DNA of 64,000 nt, from NCBI RefSeq assembly GCF_046156175.1, contig NZ_JAYLVL010000001.1, positions 62,001-126,000 on the forward strand. Reading direction: 5' to 3'. The notes beneath the pieces were generated by a model. It saw only the letters and a list, made by a program, of their open reading frames with translations, did not search any database and was not told the DNA's origin. Source of the DNA: Lacisediminihabitans sp046156175. GTDB lineage: Bacteria > Actinomycetota > Actinomycetes > Actinomycetales > Microbacteriaceae. The first letter of the stretch is position 1. Each line of letters starts with the position of its first letter. This document shows, one piece after another, positions 9,513 to 17,303 of this stretch. A program made the position numbers and the translations under genes.

Positions 9513-9575
9513 ATGTACGATGTGACCCTGCCCCTCCTGAAGCGCGAGCAGCGCTATTTCCAGCACCTCGCCTAG
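9513..9575 (+). CDS. Small ORF (20 codons) between a promoter and a terminator
   Basis: Starts ATG at 9513 with GAGGTG six bases upstream and ends TAG at 9573-9575. The peptide is MYDVTLPLLKREQRYFQHLA: mixed charged and aromatic, not a membrane segment and not a run of one amino acid. It lies 18 bases before a strong intrinsic terminator and behind a plausible promoter and a 5' hairpin. It could be a small protein, a leader peptide controlling rtcB through the terminator, or chance within a small RNA. I recognise no homologue. Confidence 0.4.
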   Translation: MYDVTLPLLKREQRYFQHLA

Positions 9576-9592
9576 GCAACCGACGTCATTCG

Positions 9593-9632
9593 ACGCCCCC
9601 GCCTCAGTCGAGGCCCGGGGCGTTTTGTCTTT
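9593..9632 (+). terminator. Intrinsic terminator / possible attenuator upstream of rtcB
   Basis: Stem of ACGCCCC (9593-9599) with GGGGCGT (9617-9623), extended inside by GCCTC/GAGGC (9601-9605/9610-9614), loop AGTC, then a T-rich tail to 9632. It is the only hairpin noted here with a clear U-tract. It ends 74 bases before rtcB. Confidence 0.75.
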
Positions 9633-9705
9633 TCGATACTGCAGGTCGAAGAGTCGTCCCTCCCCGGGACCCTCTCCATTTCCACCCCCAGTAGACAGAA
9701 AGACT

Positions 9706-10872
9706 ATGAAGAAAATCAACGACCGGCTCCTGAGCTGGGCGAGCATCCTCGACGAAAAGGCAGAGACCCAGGCTCGCACCACTGCCACGATGCCGTTCAT
9801 CTACCCTCACCTCGCCCTGATGCCGGACGCCCACCTGGGCCTCGGTGCGACAGTCGGATCGGTGATCCCCACCCTGCGTGCGGTGATTCCGGCTGCCGTC
9901 GGCGTGGACATCGGCTGCGGCATGATCGCGGTGAAGACCCAGTTCACGAGGTCCCAGCTCGGCGACGACCTGCGCGAGCTCCGGGAGCAGATCGAGCGGG
10001 CCATCCCGACCTCGGCCGGCGCGTACAACCGCAAGATCGTCGCGACCGCCGAGCCGCGGATCCGCGAGTTGGAGGCTCTGGCCGAGACCGCCGGATTCGA
10101 CCCGGAATCGTACGTCGGCAACTGGCGGCTGCAGCTCGGCACTCTGGGCAGCGGTAACCACTTCATCGAGGTCAGCCTCGACGAGACGGATGCCGTCTGG
10201 CTGTTCCTGCACTCGGGAAGCCGGGGTATCGGCAACAAGATCGCCCAGAAGCACATCAAGGTCGCGCAGGCGCAGATGAGCACATGGTGGATCACGCTGC
10301 CGGACCCCGACCTCGCCTACCTCGTGGAGGGCACCCCCGAATTCGCCCGGTACATCGCCGAGCTGAACTGGGCCCAGCACTTCGCCCTGCTCAACCGGGA
10401 GGAGATGATGGATCGGGTCATCCGCCAGGTGAACGAGTGGATGGGGATCGCCGTAGTCGAGCAGGAGCGGATCAACTGCCACCACAACTTCACGCAGAAG
10501 GAGACTCATTTCGGCAAGAGCGTCTGGCTCTCCCGGAAGGGGGCGATCTCTGCGAGGAAGGGCCAGTTGGGTCTGATCCCGGGTTCGATGGGCACCGCCT
10601 CCTACGTGGTGGAGGGGCTCGGAAACCCGGTCGCGCTCGAGTCGAGCCCGCACGGGGCCGGCAGGAACTACTCGCGGAGTGCGGCTCGCAAGACCTTCAC
10701 TCACGAGCAGCTCCGGGAGGCGATGGTGGGCATCGAGTACCGGGACACCGAGGCCTTCCTCGATGAAATCCCGGCGGCCTACAAGCCGATCGACCAGGTG
10801 ATGGCCGATGCATCCGACCTCGTGTCGATCGTGCACACGCTGCACCAGATCGTGAACGTGAAGGGCGACTAG
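9706..10872 (+). CDS. rtcB: RtcB-type RNA ligase
   Basis: 388 residues, near full family length. RtcB joins RNA 2',3'-cyclic phosphate or 3'-phosphate ends to 5'-OH ends using GTP and Mn2+. Visible landmarks: GVDIGCGM with the metal-binding Asp and Cys, HSGSRGIGN, NCHHNF metal-ligand histidines, GSMGTASYV, and HGAGRNYSR, where the His is the guanylylated nucleophile. The start at 9706 is the first codon at which family-like sequence (MKKINDRLLSWA) begins; upstream codons encode Pro/Ser-rich noise across the terminator region. No rtcA, archease or rtcR gene is nearby. Confidence 0.93.
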   Translation: MKKINDRLLSWASILDEKAETQARTTATMPFIYPHLALMPDAHLGLGATVGSVIPTLRAVIPAAVGVDIGCGMIAVKTQFTRSQLGDDLRELREQIERAIPTSAGAYNRKIVATAEPRIRELEALAETAGFDPESYVGNWRLQLGTLGSGNHFIEVSLDETDAVWLFLHSGSRGIGNKIAQKHIKVAQAQMSTWWITLPDPDLAYLVEGTPEFARYIAELNWAQHFALLNREEMMDRVIRQVNEWMGIAVVEQERINCHHNFTQKETHFGKSVWLSRKGAISARKGQLGLIPGSMGTASYVVEGLGNPVALESSPHGAGRNYSRSAARKTFTHEQLREAMVGIEYRDTEAFLDEIPAAYKPIDQVMADASDLVSIVHTLHQIVNVKGD

Positions 10873-10876
10873 CGCC

Positions 10877-10920
10877 GCGGATGTCGCGTTCCGGAGGAGA
10901 CTCCGGGACGCGGCATCCGC
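10877..10920. terminator. Long hairpin after rtcB, probable factor-independent terminator without U-tract
   Basis: A 20-bp stem (arms 10877-10896 and 10901-10920) closed by the tetraloop GAGA, with only two T-G wobble pairs and no bulge. It starts five bases after the rtcB stop. No T-run follows, as is common for actinobacterial terminators. Confidence 0.6.
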
Positions 10921-11129
10921 AGCCGACGTTCCGTCGCCATCGGCTCGCCGCACGTCGGAGGTTTCGCAGCTCCCAACAGGGGAACGGAAGTGAAATCGCG
11001 ACCGAACAGGGGCCGATCTTGACCGGGGAGATCAGCACGAAACCGTCGTCTGCCCGCTCCCGGTGATTGTTGCGGCAAAGCAGATGGTGAAGTCGACAGA
11101 GCAGAACGCCGTTCGGGACAGTGGTTGCC

Positions 11130-11447
11130 TCAGTAGAGGTCGAACTTGCCTATCCGGTGGTGCACGCGCTCGATATCGCAGGCTCGAATCCAAGGCTGAG
11201 GTGGCCTACGAAACAGCGGACGAAGGACGCTGCGTTCACGGGCGGCTACGACATTGTTGTCGACCCACCCTAAAAACTGCCCGAGCGTGATGCGACGCCC
11301 ATGCAACCAAGGCGTGAATACGACCCATGCCAAGAACCCCAACGGAATCACGATCCACAAGAGGATTCCCCGGACGAACAATAGCGCGAGCCCCGGGATC
11401 ACCCCGATGGCTTCCCTACTCGGGGCTGAATCGGTGGACTCGATCAC
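11130..11447 (-). CDS. Small membrane protein of unknown function
   Basis: 105 residues from GTG at 11447. One strong hydrophobic span (about residues 16-45, LLFVRGILLWIVIPLGFLAWVVF) is followed by a basic amphipathic tail with RITLGQFLGWVDNN. TATGTT at 11454-11459 ends six bases upstream of the GTG, which argues for this start rather than the longer upstream frame. It resembles conserved hypothetical proteins of Microbacteriaceae; I know no function. 257 bases separate it from rtcB; apart from the hairpin I see nothing there. Confidence 0.65.
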   Translation of the reverse strand: MIESTDSAPSREAIGVIPGLALLFVRGILLWIVIPLGFLAWVVFTPWLHGRRITLGQFLGWVDNNVVAARERSVLRPLFRRPPQPWIRACDIERVHHRIGKFDLY

Positions 11448-11574
11448 GGACTCAACATATCGACATTGCAGGCTCACCTTGACTAAGCGACCGCCCAAGC
11501 TGGCAGGGACCACCAACAAACGATACGACTGTGGGTCGCCGTTCTTCGCTGCCGGTGCGCGCTACCGTGTACCC

Positions 11575-12159
11575 ATGAGTGAGCGCCGTCGCACCGCCGT
11601 GGGACCCGTGCTCGTCGTGATCGCGCTGGCCGTGGCATCAGCGGTGGTGCTGATTCCCCAGCTCGCCAGCACTGACAGCGGGTCGCCGATCGTGCCTGAG
11701 GCATCACGGGCACCGGATACTTCCTCGCCCTCGGTCGCACCGATCCCCACCGAGCAAGGCCGGGTCACCCACCTCGTGGATGGTGACACGCTCGATGTCT
11801 CCCTTCGCGGGGTGCGCACGCGCATCCGGCTGCTCAACGTCGACACGCCTGAGACGGTCAAAGACAACACGCCCGTGCAGTGCATGGGGCCGGAGGCATC
11901 CGCTCGACTGAAGCAGTTGACGCCGGTGGGATCGACGATCGGGCTGGTCTTCGACGTGGAAAGGGTGGACCAGTACGGACGCACGCTGGCGACGGTAGTC
12001 ACGGCGAGCGGGCAGAACGTGAGCGAGGTGCTGGCCCAGGAGGGGCTGGGGCGCGCTGTGCGCTACGGCCAGAACGTGGCGGGATATGCGACCGTGCAGG
12101 CGGCAGTGGCGCGCGCCAAGGACGCGAGGCTCGGGTTGTGGTCGGGGGCGTGCGGATAG
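11575..12159 (+). CDS. Thermonuclease (SNase) family protein, membrane-anchored or secreted
   Basis: 194 residues. An N-terminal hydrophobic segment (residues 9-29) acts as signal or anchor, then a Pro/Ser linker and the SNase OB-fold: VDGDT, RIRLLNVDTPE (catalytic Arg/Asp/Glu region), and DQYGRTLA with the second Arg. These enzymes cleave DNA and RNA in a Ca2+-dependent way outside the membrane. Start chosen at ATG 11575 because TACCGT (11563-11568) ends six bases before it; a longer frame upstream is not protein-like. Confidence 0.88.
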   Translation: MSERRRTAVGPVLVVIALAVASAVVLIPQLASTDSGSPIVPEASRAPDTSSPSVAPIPTEQGRVTHLVDGDTLDVSLRGVRTRIRLLNVDTPETVKDNTPVQCMGPEASARLKQLTPVGSTIGLVFDVERVDQYGRTLATVVTASGQNVSEVLAQEGLGRAVRYGQNVAGYATVQAAVARAKDARLGLWSGACG

Positions 12160-12205
12160 TGCGTTCCCCGACGCCCGACAGGGCCTTGCGGACGAGCCCT
12201 AAGCG

Positions 12206-13018
12206 CTAGGCGACCATCTCGGCGCTGCGTTCCCACAGCGCTGAAGCGAGCTGCGCGTCATCCGCTTGCCGGTTGGTGCGTCCGGGCTTGCGCTTGATGT
12301 AGTACTCGCCTGGCGTCCAGTCAGCGCCGGGGTTGGTCGTCGCCAGCCAGACCAGGGTGTCGGCACCCTTCTCGTTCGAGATCAGGGTGTGGCGCAGGAT
12401 GCTGCGATAGATCACGCGCAGCGGGCTGGTCGATTCGCTGGCGAAGTTCGATGCGACGACTCCGGGATGGAATGCTGCCGTGCTGATGCCGTCCGCGCCG
12501 AAGCGGCGGTCGAGTTCCTTGGTGAACAGGATGTTGTCGAGCTTGGCATTGCTGTACGCCTTGCCCGCACTGAACTGGGCAGCCAGGTCCAGGTCATCGA
12601 TGTCGATGTTTCCGCTCAGGTTCGCGACGCTCGAGGTGTTGATGACACGCGCCCGGCTCTCGACCAGGCGGTCCATCAGCAGGGTGGTGAGCAGGAACGG
12701 CGCGAGGTGGTTCACCTGCAGGGTGAGCTCGTGGCCGTCCTCGGTGACGGTGCGGTCCCCGAAGATGCCGCCGGCGTTGTTGGCGAGCACGTCGATGCGC
12801 GGGTAGCGCTCGCGCAGCTCGGCGGCAAGGCGGCGCACCTCGCTGAGCTTCGAGAAGTCGGCGACGAAGTACTCGGCGCCGAGGGAATCCGCCACCCTCT
12901 TCGTCTTCTCGGCAGAACGGCCTACGATGACGACAGTGTGGCCGCTAGCGGCGAGGGCTCGGGCGGCTGCGGCTCCGATTCCATCGCTGGCTCCGGTGAT
13001 GATCATGGTTTCGGGCAT
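12206..13018 (-). CDS. Short-chain dehydrogenase/reductase
   Basis: 270 residues with a full classical SDR fold: TGASDGIG nucleotide-binding motif at residues 8-15, NNAGG in strand 4, the catalytic Ser region NTSSVAN, and YSNAK supplying Tyr and Lys. It resembles the retinol-dehydrogenase/protochlorophyllide-reductase-like group; substrate unknown. GATAAT ends five bases before the ATG at 13018. Converges with the thermonuclease gene across 46 bases. Confidence 0.88.
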   Translation of the reverse strand: MPETMIITGASDGIGAAAARALAASGHTVVIVGRSAEKTKRVADSLGAEYFVADFSKLSEVRRLAAELRERYPRIDVLANNAGGIFGDRTVTEDGHELTLQVNHLAPFLLTTLLMDRLVESRARVINTSSVANLSGNIDIDDLDLAAQFSAGKAYSNAKLDNILFTKELDRRFGADGISTAAFHPGVVASNFASESTSPLRVIYRSILRHTLISNEKGADTLVWLATTNPGADWTPGEYYIKRKPGRTNRQADDAQLASALWERSAEMVA

Positions 13019-13181
13019 TGTCGATTATCACTCGACGCGGCTGGGTGTTCGCACCGCCGGGATCGGAGTCGTGCGCCCGCTCGGAGCCGAGGCTGCGCGA
13101 AGCCGAGGGCCGTCGAAGCACAGCGCCGTCGACGCTCTACCTGCTGGAAGCTCAGCCTGCTGGAAGCTCAGCTCGCGAAGT
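13019..13181. repeat. Intergenic region with a 16-base tandem repeat
   Basis: CTGCTGGAAGCTCAGC occurs twice exactly, at 13141-13156 and 13157-13172, and a decayed third copy continues into the end of the next gene. The rest (13080-13125) is GC-rich with short inverted GGCT/AGCC pieces. The tandem repeat abuts the 3' end of the 13182-13715 gene. Confidence 0.6.
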
Positions 13182-13715
13182 TCAGCCCGCGGCTGGCGCA
13201 CCCAGCGCCTGAAGCGCCCGCGCCCAGTAGTTGACCTGGGCAGCGGTAGTGGCGAGGACGACCATCTCCCGCTCGGTGAAGGAAGCGCGCAACAATTCGC
13301 CGAATCCGTGCGGGAAGGCGAGGGGCGTCGCGGAGGCCAGCCGGGCGTATTCGACAGCGAGTCGCTCGGCAGGGGTGAGGGAGGGCACTTCGTCGAGAGG
13401 GCGGCGTCCCTGCACGGCCGCGAGTTCGTCATCCGAGATCAGTTTCTCCCAGCCGTTGGAGTTCATACCCATACAGAACGGACACTCGACGGCGAACGAG
13501 ACCGCAAGGCGCACCAGCTTGAGCATTCGCTCGGTGACCCGCCCGTCGTGGTGGGCGACGAGGGATTCGAGGATGCCGGAGCCGATTGCCGCCCGCGGAT
13601 ACCAGCTGAGGAGCCGCGGGCCAAGGAGGCGCTGTCCCGCGGAGCGTTCGGCGACCCACAGGCCGACACGGAGGTAGAACGGAATTCGCCGGGGCGGCGT
13701 GATGAAGGCGCTCAC
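13182..13715 (-). CDS. Carboxymuconolactone decarboxylase / AhpD-like protein
   Basis: 177 residues, all-helical. The CMD core is visible at LAVSFAVECPFCMGMNSN: a CPFC pair like the AhpD redox Cys pair, but the His that normally follows three residues later is Asn. Members act as peroxidase partners or decarboxylases; with the His absent, peroxidase relay activity is uncertain. GTG start at 13715; no clear ribosome binding site. Confidence 0.75.
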   Translation of the reverse strand: MSAFITPPRRIPFYLRVGLWVAERSAGQRLLGPRLLSWYPRAAIGSGILESLVAHHDGRVTERMLKLVRLAVSFAVECPFCMGMNSNGWEKLISDDELAAVQGRRPLDEVPSLTPAERLAVEYARLASATPLAFPHGFGELLRASFTEREMVVLATTAAQVNYWARALQALGAPAAG

Positions 13716-13737
13716 GATGCGACCGGACAGGTGCGCA

Positions 13738-13938
13738 CTATTCCTGCGGATCGGTGATGTCGCCCGTCGCCACTGCCGGGCGCACGGTGTGCGTCGTGCC
13801 GAGCTGGTCGGCCAGCGCTTGGCCCTCTTCGATCGCCTCTTCCTTGCTGGTGTAGCTCTCGCTGCGTTCCGGCTCGCCGATCACCCGGTTCACCCACTGG
13901 CCGTCTTTGTCCATGGTTTCCACGTCGCCCTTAGTCAT
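13738..13938 (-). CDS. DUF2188 small protein
   Basis: 66 residues. Matches the DUF2188 pattern: Trp near residue 15 (DGQWVNRV), a Ser-rich turn (SESYTSKEEAIEEGQALA) and a short beta C-terminus. Such proteins are small cytoplasmic beta-alpha units of unknown role. It lies 22 bases upstream of the CMD-family gene on the same strand, so they may share a message. Confidence 0.78.
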   Translation of the reverse strand: MTKGDVETMDKDGQWVNRVIGEPERSESYTSKEEAIEEGQALADQLGTTHTVRPAVATGDITDPQE

Positions 13939-13991
13939 GTCTCTAGAGTGCGCCCCGCGGATGGTTCGTGCCAGTTCTTTTCAGGATGCGC

Positions 13992-14028
13992 GGGTCTCGA
14001 TTGGCGCCGTGGGCGGCGCTACTCGACC
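13992..14028. repeat. Copy of the CTACTCGACC palindromic repeat at the 3' end of the LLM gene
   Basis: GGGTCTCGAT (13992-14001) and GCTACTCGACC (14018-14028) match the two arms of the dnaE2-resident element at 54988-55073. On the minus strand the latter reads ..CCGGTCGAGTAG and supplies the last codons (PVE) and stop of the oxygenase gene. Confidence 0.6.
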
Positions 14029-15020
14029 GGCAGGGCGAGCATCGCCTCGGCGGTGAGCGCCACCGAGCGGAGCCGGTCCTCGATGTCCCGCGACTGGTGT
14101 GCCGTCATCAATTCGTCCGCCTGTACAGAGGCCGCGAACTCCCCGAGGAAGTTGCGTACCTCCGAGGGGGTGCCGACGGCCGAGTAGCGCATCATGTTGG
14201 CGATGTTCCGCCCCTCGGGAGTGGTGAGGAAGGCATCGATCTGTTCGTCGGTGTAGTCGATCGCGGAGGGTCCACGGGCGATCAGGCTGCGCACCCGCGC
14301 GCGTCGGGTGGTCTCGAACTGCAGCCGGGCATCCGCTTCGTCTTCCGAGGCGATCACATTGACCGCCGCGATCGCGTAGGGCTCCTGCAACTGACGCGAG
14401 GGCCGGAATTCGCTGCGATAGAGCGCCATCGCCTCGTGGAGGGCATCGGGGGCGAAATGCGAGGCGAACGCATACGGCAAACCGAGCGCGGCCGCGAGTC
14501 GGGCGCCGAAGAGCGAAGATCCGAGGATGTAGAGCGGCACATCCGTTCCCCCGCCGGGAACGGCCTGCACGCCGGGCACTATCGACTCGCCGCGCAGGAA
14601 GGCCTGAAGTTCGAGCACGTCCTCGGGAAACTGGTCCGACGACCGGGGGTCGCGCCGCATCGCTCGCGCCGTGTTCTGATCGCTGCCGGGTGCGCGTCCG
14701 AGTCCGAGGTCGATACGTCCGGGGTGGAGTTCTGCGAGCGTCCCGAACTGCTCCGCGATCGTCAGTGGAGAGTGGTTCGGCAGCATCACGCCCCCGGAGC
14801 CGAGTCGGATGGTCGAGGTGTGATCGGCGACATGGCCGATGAGCACACTGGTGGCGGATGACGCGATCGTGGGCATGTTGTGGTGCTCGGCATACCAGAC
14901 CCGGGTGTAGCCGTTCGCTTCGGCGGCCTGCGCGAGGCGAACACTGCTGGCGAAACTGTCCCGGACGCTCTGCCCGGGGGCGATCGGAGCGAGATCGAGG
15001 ATGGAGAGGGGGATGGTCAT
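14019..15020 (-). CDS. Luciferase-like (LLM class) flavin-dependent oxygenase
   Basis: 333 residues. Typical LLM family start (PLSILDLAPIAPG), YAEHHNMP with the conserved EHH, SVLIGHVADHT, RLGSGGVMLPNH, and LGLGRAPGSD. These proteins fold as the bacterial luciferase TIM barrel and use FMNH2 or F420; substrate unknown. No flavin reductase is adjacent. The C-terminus LPVE and stop fall in a repeat element. Confidence 0.88.
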   Translation of the reverse strand: MTIPLSILDLAPIAPGQSVRDSFASSVRLAQAAEANGYTRVWYAEHHNMPTIASSATSVLIGHVADHTSTIRLGSGGVMLPNHSPLTIAEQFGTLAELHPGRIDLGLGRAPGSDQNTARAMRRDPRSSDQFPEDVLELQAFLRGESIVPGVQAVPGGGTDVPLYILGSSLFGARLAAALGLPYAFASHFAPDALHEAMALYRSEFRPSRQLQEPYAIAAVNVIASEDEADARLQFETTRRARVRSLIARGPSAIDYTDEQIDAFLTTPEGRNIANMMRYSAVGTPSEVRNFLGEFAASVQADELMTAHQSRDIEDRLRSVALTAEAMLALPVE

Positions 15021-15110
15021 ACTGTCGGCAACGCATCTCGGAGGCGATTCGTTCCCGCCCGCGGACGATTCGTCTCCGATGGCGGATGTTCCGGCCTCGG
15101 GTGGCGGGCG

Positions 15111-15120
15111 CTATTCGACC
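15111..15120. repeat. Degenerate CTATTCGACC repeat arm at the 3' end of the EI24 gene
   Basis: CTATTCGACC differs by one base from the arm seen at 14019-14028. Read on the minus strand it encodes VE-stop, ending this gene exactly as at 14019. The 90 bases between this gene and the oxygenase otherwise hold nothing recognisable. Confidence 0.5.
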
Positions 15121-15842
15121 ACCGGGAGGGAATCCCGCGCCAGCATGGTCGCGCCGGCGACGGCCGCGGGCATGATCACGATCGCGGCGAAGGGCACCAG
15201 GAAGAGCAGGTAGGTCAGCACCCCGAACCCCAGGGTTCGTGACCGGCGGGCGGCGAGCATCCGTCGTCGGCCCGCGAGGTCTATTCCGCGGGAATCGAAG
15301 GCGAATCCGCTGAGCTCGACCGCGAGAAACCAGCCGCCGACGAACGCACCGAGCACGGGCACCACGGTTTGTCCGATGATCGGGATGAGCCCGCCGGCGA
15401 AGAGCAGCAGGCCGAGGAGTGCGGTCGTGATGAAGAGTCGGAGGCCGCCGAGCACCGAACGCCACCACGGCATGCCGTCTTCGCCGGGATCGGACGCGAA
15501 AGACTTCTCCGTGGCGCGCCAGATCCGTTCGTAGAAGGGATCGCCAACGGCCAGGGTCACCGCTGCGAACGTGAAGACCGCGAGCAACACCACTCCCCCG
15601 ATCACCGCAACCGATCCGAGCACGCGCATGTCAGTGCGCCAGGGCTCCGTCCACCCCTGCGCGAACGGCGTCGCCCAGGCGGCGATCGCATCGAGATTGA
15701 GCGCGACGAGCACGATTCCCGTGGCGTAGAGGGCGCCGACGACGACTGCGGGGATCGCACCGAGGAGCATCAGCCGGGGTGAAGTGATCCAGAGGCGAAG
15801 GCCGCGACCGAGATATCCCATCCCCGAGAAGAACGACCTCAC
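15111..15842 (-). CDS. EI24 domain (CysZ-like) membrane protein
   Basis: 243 residues with four long hydrophobic segments (about 22-50, 75-105, 135-170, 200-230) and the EI24 family features: an N-terminal GxGYLGRGL helix and DPFYERI between segments 2 and 3. The family includes the sulfate transporter CysZ, but many actinobacterial members are uncharacterised. GTG start overlaps the stop of the upstream MmcQ/YjbR gene (GTGA), so the two are translationally coupled. Confidence 0.8.
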   Translation of the reverse strand: MRSFFSGMGYLGRGLRLWITSPRLMLLGAIPAVVVGALYATGIVLVALNLDAIAAWATPFAQGWTEPWRTDMRVLGSVAVIGGVVLLAVFTFAAVTLAVGDPFYERIWRATEKSFASDPGEDGMPWWRSVLGGLRLFITTALLGLLLFAGGLIPIIGQTVVPVLGAFVGGWFLAVELSGFAFDSRGIDLAGRRRMLAARRSRTLGFGVLTYLLFLVPFAAIVIMPAAVAGATMLARDSLPVVE

Positions 15843-16183
15843 CGGCGAGCCCGCGGGATTCGCGGCCGCACGAGCGCGTGACTGGAGGAGATCAGCTGTT
15901 CGACCAGGTCGTCCTCGACCGAATTATCGAGACGGATCGTGATCCAGTGCTTCTTGTTGAGGTGGTAGCCGGGGATGATCGTGGGGAACTCCGCCCGCAG
16001 AGCGATGCTCTCCTCTGGATCGCACTTGAGGGTCACGTCGAACGAGTCGGAGCCCAGCGCCGAGAGGGCGAAGATCTTGCCGTTGCCGCTGGTCTTGAAC
16101 ACCGAGGTCTCTTCGCCGAACGGGAAGGTCTCGGTGGCCTGGGGCAACGAAAGGCAGAATTCGCGCAGGGAATCCGGGGTCAT
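15839..16183 (-). CDS. MmcQ/YjbR family protein
   Basis: 114 residues: a CyaY-like fold with the pattern SLPQATETFPFGEETSVFK, KIFAL, SFDVTLKCDPE and GYHLNKKHWITI. Described as double-wing DNA-binding-like proteins; role unknown. Start set at ATG 16183 because TAGGGT (16191-16196) ends seven bases before it; a second ATG at 16201 precedes that hexamer and would not be on such a transcript. Coupled to the EI24 gene by a four-base overlap. Confidence 0.85.
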   Translation of the reverse strand: MTPDSLREFCLSLPQATETFPFGEETSVFKTSGNGKIFALSALGSDSFDVTLKCDPEESIALRAEFPTIIPGYHLNKKHWITIRLDNSVEDDLVEQLISSSHALVRPRIPRARR

Positions 16184-16240
16184 GGCTTCGACCCTACCCA
16201 TCGATGTGCACTCTCAGGGACCCCCGCTTAGGCTGAATCG

Positions 16241-16579
16241 ATGCCGTCTAACCATGCCCCTTTTCGTGGTCGGGTGAGCCTCGAGGTGCTGCGGGCCGAG
16301 GCCCGACAGGAACTCGAGACCGTGATTCACGAGCGTCTGCTTGCGGGTGAGGACCCCTGGGCGTTCATGGAAGAGCTGCCGACCGAAGACGAACTCGTCG
16401 TCTACCTCCTTCGTGCTGATGCGATCGCCTCGAATGATGGCCAACGCCCCTCCCCGACGCGTGAATACCGGGTGCTGCGGCAGATCGCTCTCGAATATCC
16501 GCCCCTGACGACACTCGTCTGGCGCCTGCTCGGGCGGCACGGGGCGATGGCGCCGACCGACGGCATCCGCGAACCATAG
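16241..16579 (+). CDS. Conserved hypothetical protein
   Basis: 112 residues, mostly helical and acidic in the middle (ETVIHERLLAGEDPWAFMEELP), no membrane segment and no known motif. TAGGCT at 16229-16234 ends six bases before ATG: leaderless. It is followed after 13 bases by the phosphatase gene, which has its own GGAGA, so the two likely form an operon. It is divergent from the MmcQ gene across 57 bases. Confidence 0.7.
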   Translation: MPSNHAPFRGRVSLEVLRAEARQELETVIHERLLAGEDPWAFMEELPTEDELVVYLLRADAIASNDGQRPSPTREYRVLRQIALEYPPLTTLVWRLLGRHGAMAPTDGIREP

Positions 16580-16592
16580 GCTGGAGAACATC

Positions 16593-17237
16593 ATGCGACT
16601 GCTGCTCATCCGTCACGGACAGACCCCCGCCAATGTGCTCGGCCAGCTCGATACGGCGCACCCCGGCCCGGGTCTCACCGCTCTCGGTGAACGTCAGGCC
16701 ATCGCTGTCGCCGAGGCGCTCAGCACCCAGCTCATCGATGGTGTCTTCGCCACGACACTGGTGCGCACCCAACTCACCGCGCGTCCCTTCGCCGAGGCGA
16801 CCGTGATCGACGGACTGCACGAGATCGAGGCGGGCGCTCTCGAGGGACGTTCGGACAAGGCATCCGCTCGCACGTATCTCGAGACCGCGTTCGCCTGGGG
16901 ATCGGGCGAGCTGGATGTCACGATGCCGGGCGCGACGGATGGCCACGCGTTCTTCGAGCGCTTCGATCGGGGCATCGCCGCCGTGACGCACCTGGATACC
17001 GCCGCGGTGTTCAGTCACGGTGCGGCCATCCGGGTGTGGACCGCCGGACGCGCGACGAACGTGCCCCCGATCTTCGCCGGCAGCCATGAGCTCGACAACA
17101 CCGGAGTGGTCGAGCTCGCCGGGTCTCCCGAGGCGGGCTGGACGCTGGTGTCGTGGGCCGGCGCGCCGATCGGTGGACCGGATCTCGTGGATGAAGCGGC
17201 GGGCGATCCGACCGGGGAGCCGGTCGGTCGCTCGTAG
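16593..17237 (+). CDS. Histidine phosphatase superfamily protein
   Basis: 214 residues. LIRHGQT at residues 5-11 contains the phospho-accepting His; the second catalytic His is in FSHGAAIR. The family includes phosphoglycerate mutases and broad phosphatases; the absence of mutase-specific loops suggests a phosphatase. RBS GGAGA at 16583-16587. Second gene of the pair begun at 16241. Confidence 0.87.
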   Translation: MRLLLIRHGQTPANVLGQLDTAHPGPGLTALGERQAIAVAEALSTQLIDGVFATTLVRTQLTARPFAEATVIDGLHEIEAGALEGRSDKASARTYLETAFAWGSGELDVTMPGATDGHAFFERFDRGIAAVTHLDTAAVFSHGAAIRVWTAGRATNVPPIFAGSHELDNTGVVELAGSPEAGWTLVSWAGAPIGGPDLVDEAAGDPTGEPVGRS

Positions 17238-17262
17238 GCGCCGATCCGGGCGCCGGGGCGAC

Positions 17263-17279
17263 CTACTCGACCAGCGGGG
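17263..17279. repeat. Solo arm of the CTACTCGACC repeat
   Basis: CTACTCGACCAGCGGGG lies in the gap between the phosphatase and exporter genes, without the GGTCTCGATACG outer arm. Consistent with a decayed copy of the element in dnaE2. Confidence 0.45.
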
Positions 17280-17303
17280 CCCGGTTTGCGGGATGATCGT
17301 CGT

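Noticed and set aside
13981..15468. 495-codon minus-strand frame over the LLM and EI24 genes
   Set aside because: Arg/Pro-rich out-of-frame translation; the LLM and EI24 frames carry clear family sequence.
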